Of a DNA stretch of 64,000 nucleotides, positions 9,201 to 18,500 are shown in pieces. Origin of the DNA: Beroe forskalii. Its lineage: Eukaryota; Ctenophora; Nuda; Beroida; Beroidae. The position numbers and the translations under genes were made by a program. Below the pieces are notes generated by a model. That model made no database searches, was not told where the DNA came from, and saw only the letters and a list, made by a program, of their open reading frames with translations. Numbering within the stretch: the stretch's first letter is position 1; each line of letters starts with the position of its first letter. Location: NCBI GenBank assembly GCA_011033025.1, contig WFMF01000315.1, forward strand, positions 124,001 through 188,000, written 5' to 3'.

Positions 9201-11860
9201 GCAAATCACTTTGCACCAGAAAAACTGCATGGACATGAATCTTGTGTTTGTGTTTGTGAGACTGAGGTTTATGATGTATATACATGTTTCCGTCTTCCAG
9301 GGAACCCTGAGGTGTATTGTGTGGTCCTGTGCGGGAAGGACAAGTGTAAACTCCCTGTTCGGCAAGGCTTCAACCCCATCTGGAACACTTCCGCAACCTT
9401 TCATGTCAAGAACCCTTACAACAAATCTATTAAAATTCAGGTTGGTGAATTGTTAGGGGGTCTTATGAAACCGTGACAATACTCGAAAAATTTCCAAAAA
9501 GCTTAACCCAAAAAACACAAAATAAACCAAAAAGCCAAGGCCCGGCCTACTATTCCGCTTCCTCGCCCCCCCCCCCCCCACCAAGATGACGTAGCCAGCT
9601 GATTTTTGATGATATATGCCAATGAGTAATGACTTGGCATCATAGTTTTTTAAAAGTCACGTGACTTAAATGTAACTTACACTTTATGTAGTATGGGGAT
9701 CGTACTGCAAGTTTCAAGCTGTGTTTTTGAAATCTGTAGTTGCAATTTTTGGGAATGAATGTAAGTCCCTTGAAAGAAATCACTTTGCTTGTAAATTCTC
9801 AGATTGGAATTAATTAAACACTCGATATAACACTAATTGTTAATAATAAGCAATATTATGGAATTTTGTCGAGCAATTTTGCATTAGCTAAAGTCACGGT
9901 ATAGTTGTTTTATCCACTGAGAGTCGGCGACTGCTGTCCAGTTTACCAGACGCACGAATAGCCACCACCCCACATGTTACACATCATTCCAACTCTGGTT
10001 ACCAGACGCAAGAGTAGCCACCACCCCACATGTTACACATCATTCCAACTCTGGAACACCTTGCTGCAGCCCCAGGACTGCAGCCACTCCTCTTAACTAC
10101 GCTGCCTTCTTCAGCTCCCTTCAACTTGAAGTATATCGCCTCCACGTCATCATCCACCTTCTCCAGCAAGCAGGCTCCAGAGACTGCTGAGATGAGCAGG
10201 AGCAGGACAGCGAACTTCATCATTCCTTCAGGAGGGGAGATTGTTAGTAATCACTAATCCTTCAGGAGGGGGGATTGTTAGTAATCACTAATCCTTCAGG
10301 AGGGGGATTGTTAGTAATCACTAATCCTTCAGGAGGGGGATTGTTAGTAATCACTAATCCTTCAGGAGGGGGGATTGTTAGTAATCACTAATCCTTCAGG
10401 AGGGGGGATTGTTAGTAATCACTAATCCTTCAGGAGGGGGATTGTTAGTAATCACTAATCCTTCAGGAGGGGGGATTGTTAGTAATCACTAATCCTTCAG
10501 GAGGGGGGATTGTTAGTAATCACTAATCCTTCAGGAGGGGGATTGTTAGTAATCACTAATCCTTCAGGAGGGGGATTGTTAGTAATCACTAATCCTTCAG
10601 GAGGATTGTTAGTAATCCTTCAGGAGGGGGGATTGTTAGTAATCACTAATCCTTCAGGAGGGGGATTGTTAGTAATCACTAATCCTTCAGGAGGGGGATT
10701 GTTAGTAATCACTAATCCTTCAGGAGGGGGATTGTTAGTAATCCAATCCTTCTAATCACCAATCCTTCAGGGGGGATTGTTAGTAATCACTAATCCTTCA
10801 GGAGGGGGATTGTTAGTAATCACTAAATCCTTCAGGGAGGGGGATTGTTAGTAATCACTAATCCTTCAGGAGGGGGGATTGTTAGTAATCACTAATCCTT
10901 CAGGAGGGGATTGTTAGTAATCACTAATCCTTCAGGAGGGGATTGTTAGTAATCACTAATCCTTCAGGAGGGATTGTTAGTAATCACTAATCCTTCAGGA
11001 GGGGATTGTTAGTAATCACTAATCCTTCAGGAGGGATTGTTAGTAATCACTAATCCTTCAGGAGGGGATTGTTAGTAATCACTAATCCTTCAGAGGGGGA
11101 TTGTTAGTAATCACTAATCCTTCAGGAGGGGATTGTTAGTAATCACTAATCCTTCAGGAGGGGATTGTTAGTAATCACTAATCCTTCAGGAGGGGATTGT
11201 TAGTAATCACTAATCCTTCAGGAGGGGGATTGTTAGTAATCACTAATCCTTCAGGAGGGGGATTGTTAGTAATCACTAATCCTTCAGGAGGGATTGTTAG
11301 TAATCACTAATCCTTCAGGAGGGGATTGTTAGTAATCACTAATCCTTCAGAGGGGGATTGTTAGTAATCACTAATCCTTCAGGAGGGGATTGTTAGTAAT
11401 CACTAATCCTTCAGGAGGGGATTGTTAGTAATCACTAATCCTTCAGGAGGGGATTGTTAGTAATCACTAATCCTTCAGGAGGGGGATTGTTAGTAATCAC
11501 TAATCCTTCAGGAGGGGGATTGTTAGTAATCACTAATCAGGAGGGGATTGTTAGTAATCACTAATCCTTCAGGAGGGGGATTGTTAGTAATCACTAATCC
11601 TTCAGGAGGGGATTGTTAGTAATCACTAATCCTTCAGGAGGGGGGATTGTTAGTAATCACTAATCCTTCAGGAGGGGGATTGTTAGTAATCACTAAAATT
11701 TAATTGGGAAATTCTTGTTTTATCGGGTCGACATTACTTTATAATAGATATTTCTATTAGAAGCTAACAATAAATTTCTCAGGATCATTACCAAGAAATC
11801 AGAGCTGGTGAACTCTCATTCGAGGAGGGAGCGGAGTTACGAGCTATCCTGGATTCCGCT
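56..11860 (+). CDS. Calpain-like protein with C2L and C2 domains (calpain-5/6/TRA-3 type), 5' part outside window
   Basis: Partial gene. Exons: 56-218, 448-593, 812-963, 3138-3247, 3865-4011, 8348-8456, 8626-8716, 8951-9054, 9301-9440 and possibly 11783-11860. All phases match, giving about 387 residues over the first nine exons. Order of domains: end of the papain-like protease core (TGG..E, then the PWG-like strand), calpain C2-like domain III, then a C-terminal C2 domain. That order without EF hands fits the calpain-5/6/TRA-3 group. The exon with the catalytic Cys lies upstream of the window. The catalytic His position reads Phe (GLESEFPYIV against the family's G-H-A-Y) and the Asn position reads Ser (YSPFG against N-P-W-G), so I infer a protein without protease activity. 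Calpain-6 is a known inactive relative. Two exon borders carry giant tandem arrays. Confidence 0.85.
208..326 (+). repeat. Two-copy 59-bp direct repeat over the donor of calpain exon 56-218
   Basis: Copies at 208-266 and 267-326. Each starts with CTGCTGTGCA and contains the donor (CAG|GTAAAT in copy 1, CAA|GTAAAT in copy 2) followed by the same intron start. A small example of the junction-copying pattern seen in the large arrays. Confidence 0.8.
448..593 (+). CDS. Calpain exon: substituted catalytic His/Asn region
   Basis: Acceptor TTTCCAG, donor AAA|GTGAGG, phase 0 in and 2 out. GLESEFPYIVTRV aligns with the family's GL-KGHAYSVTG strand, putting Phe where His is expected. LYSPFGYCHWSGPW aligns with IRNPWG-VEW-GPW, putting Ser where Asn is expected. 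The surrounding fold residues (G, Y, V, P, G, W, GPW) are kept. Confidence 0.8.
812..963 (+). CDS. Calpain exon: FW-SLxD motif at end of protease core
   Basis: DYDFWISLADVMVYFETLHI matches the calpain motif DGEFWMSFEDFLRHFTRLEI at the end of the protease domain. Only the acceptor CCCAG|G at 810-811 keeps phase 2 from the previous exon, so that start was chosen. Donor CAG|GTATTA. Confidence 0.8.
1060..3137 (+). repeat. Minisatellite of about 75 bp whose unit is the acceptor of calpain exon 4
   Basis: About 25 units, degraded and C-rich from 1060 to about 1430 and regular from there to the exon. Each unit contains GTAGAGTTCTACAGTAAGTT, then CAGTATTCCCAG, then GGAACACTCAGGAGGATTATG, which is the start of exon 3138-3247, then a C-homopolymer of variable length and TGAAG. 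A donor-like ACA|GTAAGT lies only about 20 bases before each acceptor. Confidence 0.9.
3138..3247 (+). CDS. Calpain exon: start of C2L domain III
   Basis: Reads into GLFGSWIRDKTDGGAPNN, the counterpart of the calpain G-W-RGSTAGGCRN motif. Phase 1 in, 0 out. The acceptor TTCCCAG|GG and the first coding bases (encoding roughly GNTQEDYD) are also present in every unit of the upstream tandem array, so about 25 alternative acceptors lie 5' of this one. Confidence 0.75.
3865..4011 (+). CDS. Calpain exon: C2L domain III, middle
   Basis: LNTQYLITQ, then CMISLVQRFRP and GFMCMGFTVFK, match the domain III pattern NPQY...L..LMQK.R.....IGF.VY. Acceptor CTCCCAG, phase 0 both ends. The exon ends GGATTCACTGTCTTCAAG followed by GTTAGA. 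That junction is the unit of the 21-bp array that follows. Confidence 0.85.
3994..8110 (+). repeat. Giant 21-bp minisatellite whose unit is the donor of calpain exon 5
   Basis: About 195 units of GTTAGATTCACTGTCTTCAAG, starting inside the last codons of the exon. Two main variants differ at one base (GATTCACTG or GATTTACTG). Single-base indels near 4179, 5184, 5629 and 6820 break the otherwise open frames. From about 7060 the array is degraded. Because the unit is a multiple of three and free of stops in several frames, long repetitive open frames appear on both strands. They are not genes. Confidence 0.95.
8348..8456 (+). CDS. Calpain exon: C2L domain III
   Basis: Reads VPENIQYRLTDLKD, then YSFNESVTVKVHLEP. 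Acceptor CCGCTAG, donor CCAG|GTGACC, phase 0 in and 1 out. It sits directly before the diagnostic YVIIP exon and continues the same frame. Confidence 0.75.
8626..8716 (+). CDS. Calpain exon: domain III YVIIPTTYxPG motif
   Basis: GNYVIIPTTYYPGVTGEFLL is the calpain domain III signature (G-YVIIPSTY-PG--GEFLLR). Acceptor CCCCAG, donor CAG|GTGGGT. Phase 1 in, 2 out. Confidence 0.9.
8951..9054 (+). CDS. Calpain exon: linker and first C2 strand
   Basis: Linker LLKSIPPSMTKKQ, then VDVELVKGENLPN, the first strand of a C2 domain (V.V..G.NLP). Phase 2 in, 1 out. An inverted copy lies at 40694-40797. Confidence 0.8.
9301..9440 (+). CDS. Calpain exon: C2 domain core
   Basis: NPEVYCVVLCGKDKCKLPV, then GFNPIWNTSATFHV, match the C2 pattern DPYV.V...K.KT.V....NP.WN..F.F.V. 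Several acidic calcium ligands of classical C2 domains are absent, so calcium binding is doubtful. Phase 1 in, 0 out. An inverted copy lies at 40289-40428. Confidence 0.85.
9852..9857. other. Empty insertion site of the foldback element
   Basis: The left inverted arm reads GCAATATTATGG here. The right arm carries the 3.5-kb foldback element at the same place, flanked by copies of AATATT. This dates the insertion after the inverted duplication. Confidence 0.7.
9945..10060 (-). repeat. 56-bp tandem repeat over the 3' end of the peptide gene, copy A (about 2 units)
   Basis: The unit covers the last codons (third and fourth Cys, Trp), the stop codon and a few bases beyond. Only about two units here, against six in the inverted copy at 35947-36273. 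Confidence 0.8.
9999..10223 (-). CDS. Secreted four-cysteine prepropeptide, copy A
   Basis: 74 residues. Hydrophobic N-terminal signal (MMKFAVLLLLISAVSG), acidic propeptide, dibasic Lys-Arg, then a mature peptide of about 29 residues with cysteines spaced C-x7-C-x6-C-x8-C and a Gly-rich loop with Trp and Tyr. The layout is that of a processed secreted peptide (hormone, antimicrobial or venom-like). No family is recognised and I assign no activity. The start codon follows an AG|GA acceptor-like site that is the unit of the neighbouring array. A copy with one substitution in the signal (Val to Ile) is at 35769-35993. Confidence 0.7.
   Translation of the reverse strand: MMKFAVLLLLISAVSGACLLEKVDDDVEAIYFKLKGAEEGSVVKRSGCSPGAAARCSRVGMMCNMWGGGYSCVW
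10224..11695 (-). repeat. 33-34-bp minisatellite with TACTAAC branch-point-like motif and AG acceptor
   Basis: About 44 units. Read on the minus strand, each is TTAGTGATTACTAACAATCC, then a run of C, then TCCTGAAG|GA. That is a textbook 3' splice region: TACTAAC, pyrimidine tract, AG. The last unit abuts the ATG of the peptide gene. Variation is mainly in the length of the C run. The inverted copy near 35700-35768 has only two units. Confidence 0.9.
11783..11860 (+). CDS. Possible further calpain exon (or exon of an SH3-type protein)
   Basis: Open exon with acceptor TTTCTCAG and donor GCT|GTGAGT, phase 0 at both ends, so it could follow calpain exon 9301-9440 in frame. The reading DHYQEIRAGELSFEEGAE resembles the ELSF-GDEL stretch of SH3 domains more than a C2 strand. 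Assignment to the calpain is therefore uncertain. Confidence 0.4.
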
Positions 11861-12470
11861 GTGAGTATTTTAACTTCCACGTTTTCATATCAATAACACT
11901 TCCCCTCTCAGAGATGGGCTGAGAGAACCAATCAACAGCCACGGAACTTGCTGTGTAGAACTACCATAATTTCATTGATTTTACATTAGTTTTTAAATAG
12001 AAACATTTTCAACTATGATATTCCTCGATTTAATTGGGAAATTCTTGAACTGGTCCATTTTCCTAATTAACATTCAGGAAGCCCAATGAGTTTTTACTGT
12101 AGGGCACGTGACTACTCCACTTAATTGGAGCAGCGCAGAATCTGCACTCGATCTGTTGTTGATTTCTACAGCAGATAATATTCCCTAGATCTGCGGTCGA
12201 TCTGCACTGCAGACTTTAATGACCGCAGATTTTACGGAACATCGGACTGCAGATTCACAGCACATTTTAATAACCGCAGATCCACTGCAGATCTACCGCA
12301 GATATTCTGTACAGGAACAACGGGGTTACAGCTCAAGTGCAACTGCGAGGGCAAGAGAAAATCTTAAGAAAATGGTTCTAAAATATCGATAAGACGCGCA
12401 TAATAATAGCTATTACCTACAAATTAAAAGCTCAATAATTTGTATTTCATTTCAATAACATTATATCTAC

Positions 12471-12591
12471 CTTGTATAAGAGCTGCAGCGCGAGAGTAAA
12501 GTCAAAACAGGTTGTAATCCCCTCCACAAACTCTCTCAACGAATCCGCATCCTCCCCTGGATTACCCGCCATCACGCTCTTCTCAAATAGA
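12471..12591 (-). CDS. MSL3-like exon 5 (MRG domain)
   Basis: SLFEKSVMAGNPGEDADSL, then REFVEGITTCFDFTLALQLL; family counterpart EVVDGLRITFDYTLPLVLLY. Phase 2 in, 0 out, donor AAG|GTAGAT. Confidence 0.85.
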
Positions 12592-15500
12592 CTGAGGATA
12601 GTCTATGGTTTTTCTTTTGGGGGCACTGGAGATGCTGGCATCCGGGCATGCAATTTTGAAATTTTTTCATGACTCTCAGTTTAGTCTGAAAAGACGAAAA
12701 CTGGTGACTTTTTTCAACTTATGATGGAGTAAGTAAAATCCAGCATCCTAGGTTGGGTCTGCACCATCTTCAAAAGAAAAACCTTAGAATAGTCTCGACA
12801 TTGGGGGATCTGGGGAGCGCTATCAGCAGATTGCGCAGCGTTACGTTCACAAACTCAAAGTCTCTTTCTAACGCTACTTTGATTGTAGGAGGGAGGGTCA
12901 GATTCATCTTAAAGGTGGGAGTGATGCTGGAGTCGAGGCCAGCTGAGGTGGATTTCCGGCGACTGCGTTTGGAGCGTTTGTTGGAGGGAGGCGGGATCGC
13001 TTTGTCGTATTGGGCTTTCAGGGCCAGGTTTTCAGGGGTTATGGGCAGCACGAGGTTCTCTGTGACCCACCTGGGACGAGGGCTGGTGATGTTAAATACG
13101 GGATTTGTGGGGGTTTGTAAGGTTGAATTAGGGATTGGTAGGGTTTGTAAGGTCAAATATGGGATTGACAGGGGCTGGTAATGGTAAATATGGCAGCTTT
13201 CTTCAAATAAAATCAAATCAAATACCTTATTCCAGTTTATTTTATCATTTATAAATACATAAAGCTCATTTTCAAATTTATGACGAGGGACATTTAAAAC
13301 TATCTTCGTTCCGTGGAATGTTGAGAAGATTCAGAACTCACCGATCATTTCTGTGTCCCCAGTTCTGGAAGTGAACATGGTAAATGGGCTGCAATATGCC
13401 GTCTTTCCTCCCCTGTTCACCCTTTACTGATGACTTAACGGTACTTTCTGATGCGGCCTCGCTCTCTGAAACGATTAAACGTTTAAATTTCCTTTTAACT
13501 TCAATCTCTTGAGTAAAATTGACCAATTGCTATCATGTTGAATTTTAAAGAATTAAATAGCAGAAAATGCGCAAAATAAGAGCTAAAATTTCAGTAGCAG
13601 CAAAAAGTAACATAAAACCCAATTGATGCGACCACGGTTCCTGTTTTTTCACCTTGTGCCGTGGGATCATTCTCCCATCCCCCTGATTTCTTGTGCTCCA
13701 CCTCACTCTCCTCCTCTCCGAACTTCCCTACCACGTCCTCGTGATCAATATCCTACGGGAATGAGGTGTCATTCTTACTACTCGTGATCAATATCCAACG
13801 GGGATGAGGTGTAATTCTTACTCCTCGTGATCAATATCCTACGGGGATGAGGTGTAATTCTTACTCCTCGTGATCAATATCCTACGGGGATGAGGTGTAA
13901 TTCTTACTCCTCGTGATCAATATCCTACGGGGATGAGGTGTTATTCTTACTCCTCGTGATCAATATCCTACGGGGTTGAGGTGTTATTCTTACTCCTCGT
14001 GATCAATATCCTACGGGGATGAGGTGTAATTCTTACTCCTCGTGATCAATATCCTACGGGGATGAGGTGTTATTCTTACTCCTCGTGATCAATATCCTAC
14101 GGGGTTGAGGTGTTATTCTTACTCCTCGTGATCAATATCCTACGGGGATGAGGTCAGAGGTGTTATTCTTACTCCTCGTGATCAATATCCTACGGGGTTG
14201 AGGTGTTATTCTTACTCCTCGTGATCAATATCCTACGGGGATGAGGTCAGAGGTGTTATTTTTACTCCTCGTGATCAATATCCTACGGGGTTGAGGTGTT
14301 ATTGGACATGTTCATTTCAGTCTGGTCATTTTTTCCCACTCCAAATTTAGCCAAAATTCGTTTTATGGCCATAAAAATGCAAATTTCTTACCAAATGTCT
14401 TCAAACTCTAGGATATGATGCAAACAGTAGATAGGAAGGTTTCTTTACCATCACATATTGAGAATAATGTTGTTAGGCTATGCAAATGCAAAAAATGTAA
14501 CTTTCTGTTATTTTGCTATCACGTCCATTTTAAACAACATCAACTCAGTTTTTTAAAAATTGGGCTCATATACCCCTTGCATGTAGTCCTATGTATAAAG
14601 GGTCAGGTTATCTGATAGTTAAATGGTCAATTCAGTCAATTTTGTAACATGGCCTAATTTAGGTCAACTTATAATTTTCTAATTGATTATATCAGTTGAA
14701 ACTTTGTGAATAATCACATATTTGGTTGTTATAAAGATAATTTATCATTAGACTTCAATGAAATGTATTGTTTGGCCAGAAAAAGACAATTATGTAACAA
14801 AATATGTGTAAGTTAATGTAGACATTTAAAAATTGAAATTGATGGTAGCATTATTAATAATGTTGTTGTTAATACCACTTACAAAGAAATTATGAGGAAA
14901 ATAATTGGTTAATAGGCTCATTTCAGCCAATTTTGTAACAAAATTTTGTTACAAAACTTGCAATATTTAGCCATTTAATGGAATTAGAATCATCAAAATT
15001 CAAAAATATGCTACAGTACATTCTAATAATGGTTTTCAAGTACAAAAGGGCTTCAGATAACAATTTTGTAACAACTAAATAAATGATTTGTTACAAAATT
15101 TGCATTTTTTGGCCAGATATATCAACTATTGTTACAAAATTTGCTCATCATGGAACCACAAAAGCAATCTTAACATGTTTTGTTAGCAACAATTAGTATA
15201 CCTCAACGTGTAACCAGGTAATAATTGGATTTATATGGACATGTATTTCACTATACCAGAAAGTAGGTGTTACAAAACTTGCAATATTAGCCATTCAATG
15301 GAATTAGAATCATCCAAATTCAAAAATATGCTACAGTACATTCTTCTAATGGTTTTTAATTACAAAACGGCTTGGGATAACAATTTTGTAACAACTTAAT
15401 AAACCATTTGTTACAAAATTTGCATTTTTTGGCCAGATATCACAAATATTGTTACAAAATTGTTATCACAAATATAATCTACACAAATATACTCCACTTT

Positions 15501-18500
15501 AGTTAAAAAACGATTGTCTTCCAAGTTAAAACATCTAAAGGAGAGTCATCTAAAGTAACCTAAGTAAAATGTGAAGCAGGAATAATAGTATATTTTACAT
15601 GTTACAAAATTTGCAAAAGGGAAACCTGTAATATAGAACTATAGGTCGAAGGAGTAACCTAATACCACATATATGCAGTGAGCGCGAAGCGCGAACTATA
15701 TATAGACGCATTATTGGCCGAAGCGAAGCTGAGGTCAATAATGGTTTGTTTTGGACGAGGCGAAGCCGAGTTCAAAACAATGTGGTATTAGGTACTCCTG
15801 AGACCTATGGTGATATTACATGGCGAAACCACAAAAATTAACGCGCTAAAAATACGTAATAACGTGAAAAATAGACTTTGACAAGTAGCATACAGCCGTC
15901 AGACAGGTTGATGTGTAAATTTACATCCGGCCCGGATCAGAACAAATTAGTGCTAAATCGTTGGTGGTGTGTCTTGCAGGAAGAATTACAGATTTTGCCA
16001 TCAACCCACTGCTGTAAATCTTGATAAAGACGTCACCTTGAACATTTTGTTCATCGTGGAATGTATAAAATTCTATTACCACAGAATGCAGATCTATGTT
16101 TGTCCCATCCAAATTATGCAAATTCGATTGACACTTTACTAATCAGCTATCATATAAGGGTTATAGATTCGTTCCCGACCCTATAACCCCGGAAAATCCA
16201 AGTTATAGGTTCGTTTCCGACCCTATAACATGGGGTTATAGGATCTGACCGACCCTATAATATAGAAATACCCCGATGTATATGGTAGCAAATAAGGGCT
16301 TATGAGCCATGTAATAACAAATACTTTGATCAAGTAATATGACATGCAATACAGCAATCATATTCACTTCATACGAATTCTCATAATGCTTTAGATTTTC
16401 GGCCAGTGGGGGAATAGTAGGCATCACTTCAATTGCTTAAATGTGTTACAAAATTTGCTATTTGTCTCCAAACAGCAATTCCGACATTGATTAGACTCCC
16501 AAACACCCATTGGAAGGTTCTGCCATCAAGATATGGTCCTTTATTAGCAAAATCGAGCCCACAATGGTCTCAGTTCAATTTTGTAACAGAAACAGGTGTT
16601 ACAAAATTTGCATTTTGAAAACCGCACTTAAATTTAAGATAACTATGCTTCTGAAAAACATTTTGGTTTGTTACAAAAATGTCAAAATAGTCCTAACTAT
16701 TGAGCTAACCATTGTAAAATTCTCGGTCACCAATTTGTTACAGTATTTGCACTATGGCCACCCAAGTAGGAGACACTCAAAGTGGGAAAAAATGACCAGA
16801 CTGAAATGAACATGTCCTATTCTTACTCCTCGTGATCAATATCCTACGGGGTTGAGGTGTTATTCTTACTCCTCGTGATCAATATCCTACGGGGATGAGG
16901 TGTTATTCTTACTCCTCGTGATCAATATCCTACGGGGATGAGGTGTAATTCTTACTCCTCGTGATCAATATCCTACGGGGATGAGGTGTAATTCCTCGTG
17001 ATCAATATCCTACGGGGATGAGGTGTAATTCTTACTCCTCGTGATCAATATCCTACGGGGATGAGGTGTAATTCTTACTCCTCGTGATCAATATCCTACG
17101 GGGTTGAGGTGTTATTCTTACTCCTCGTGATCAATATCCTACGGGGATGAGGTGTAATTCTTACTCCTCGTGATCAATATCCTACGGGGTTGAGGTGTTA
17201 TTCTTACTCCTCGTGATCAATATCCTACGGGGATGAGGTGTAATTCTTACTCCTCGTGATCAATATCCTACGGGGATGAGGTGTTATTCTTACTCCTCGT
17301 GATCAATATCCTACGGGGATGAGGTGTAATTCTTACTCCTCGTGATCAATATCCTACGGGGATGAGGTCAGAGGTGTTATTCTTACTCCTCGTGATCAAT
17401 ATCCTACGGGGTTGAGGTGTTATTCTTACTCCTCGTGATCAATATCCTACGGGGATGAGGTGTTATTTTTACTCCTCGTGATCAATATCCTACGGGGTTG
17501 AGGTGTTATTCTTACTCCTCGTGATCAATATCCTACGGGGTTGAGGTGTTATTCTTACTCCTCGTGATCAATATCCTACGGGGTTGAGGTGTTATTCTTA
17601 CTTCTCGTGATCAATATCCTACGGGGTTGAGGTGTTATTCTTACTCCTCGTGATCAATATCCTACGGGGTTGAGGTGTTATTCTTACTCCTCGTGATCAA
17701 TATCCTACGGGGTTGAGGTGTTATTCTTACTCCTCGTGATCAATATCCTACGGGGTTGAGGTGTTATTCTTACTCCTCGTGATCAATATCCTACGGGGTT
17801 GAGGTGTTATTCTTACTCCTCGTGATCAATATCCTACGGGGTTGAGGTGTCATTCTTACTCCTCGTGATCAATATCCTACGGGGTTGAGGTGTCATTCTT
17901 ACTCCTCGTGATCAATATCCTACGGGGTTGAGGTGTCATTCTTACTCCTCGTGATCAATATCCTACGGGGATGAGGTGTTATTCTTAGAGACAAGCAGGA
18001 ATAAGAAGAGGGGATGAAGTGTGGATGAAGTGTCATTCCCTGTGTCACACAGCAATAGAACGACGAAATTTATTGTCATTAAAGAACCACATTGTTTGTA
18101 TTAATACCTGTACAAATGAGTCAAAGGAGAATAAATAAATCGCGTATCAATTTGTAACCATGCGAATCTTATTCAAGAACTTGATGGTGTTTGGTATGTT
18201 GGAGGAGGGGAGTGAGGACTTATCCTACGACAAGGTACATTTTTCTTATTCCTCGGATGAAACCTGCAAATGATGTGTGTCGCGTGGGGAAGACTGGGAG
18301 TGATCAGAGACCTCGACCGGTTAAGGTGACTTTTCGTGCGCCAGCACTGCGAGACACGTTATTCTGCAAGCCTCGAATCAATATCATTCGGAGGTTCAGG
18401 TCAGTTTTCATCCGACCAGATCAATACCTACGGGGAGGCGAGCAGCTCAAAACTCCTCATCGAAGAGAAAAAAGAAGAAGAAGGAGGAGGGGAGCTAAGG

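Larger units (their letters stand above)
8823..10257 (+). repeat. Left arm of inverted duplication A
   Basis: Partner of 35701-40925 in inverted orientation. Carries calpain exons 8-9 and peptide copy A, and lacks the foldback element. Confidence 0.85.
14304..16817. mobile_element. 2.5-kb non-autonomous DNA transposon with perfect 37-bp TIRs, inserted in the minisatellite
   Basis: TIRs 14304-14340 and 16781-16817 are perfect inverted copies beginning GGACATGTTCATTTCAGTCT. Flanks share TATT, and removing one copy restores a normal 43-bp unit, which gives a 4-bp target duplication. The interior is AT-rich, without a transposase frame. Motifs such as TTGTTACAAAATTTGCA recur about ten times, clustered toward both ends, as expected of transposase-binding subterminal repeats. 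A smaller inverted-repeat element (15628-15819) is nested inside. Confidence 0.9.

Noticed and set aside
9192..9456. Frames overlapping calpain exon 9 in other frames and on the minus strand
   Set aside because: They do not fit the C2 domain or the splice phases; the same shadows appear in the inverted copy.
10224..11695. CRISPR array
   Set aside because: Units are contiguous copies without unique spacers, and the genes are eukaryotic and spliced. The same reasoning rejects CRISPR for the other arrays.
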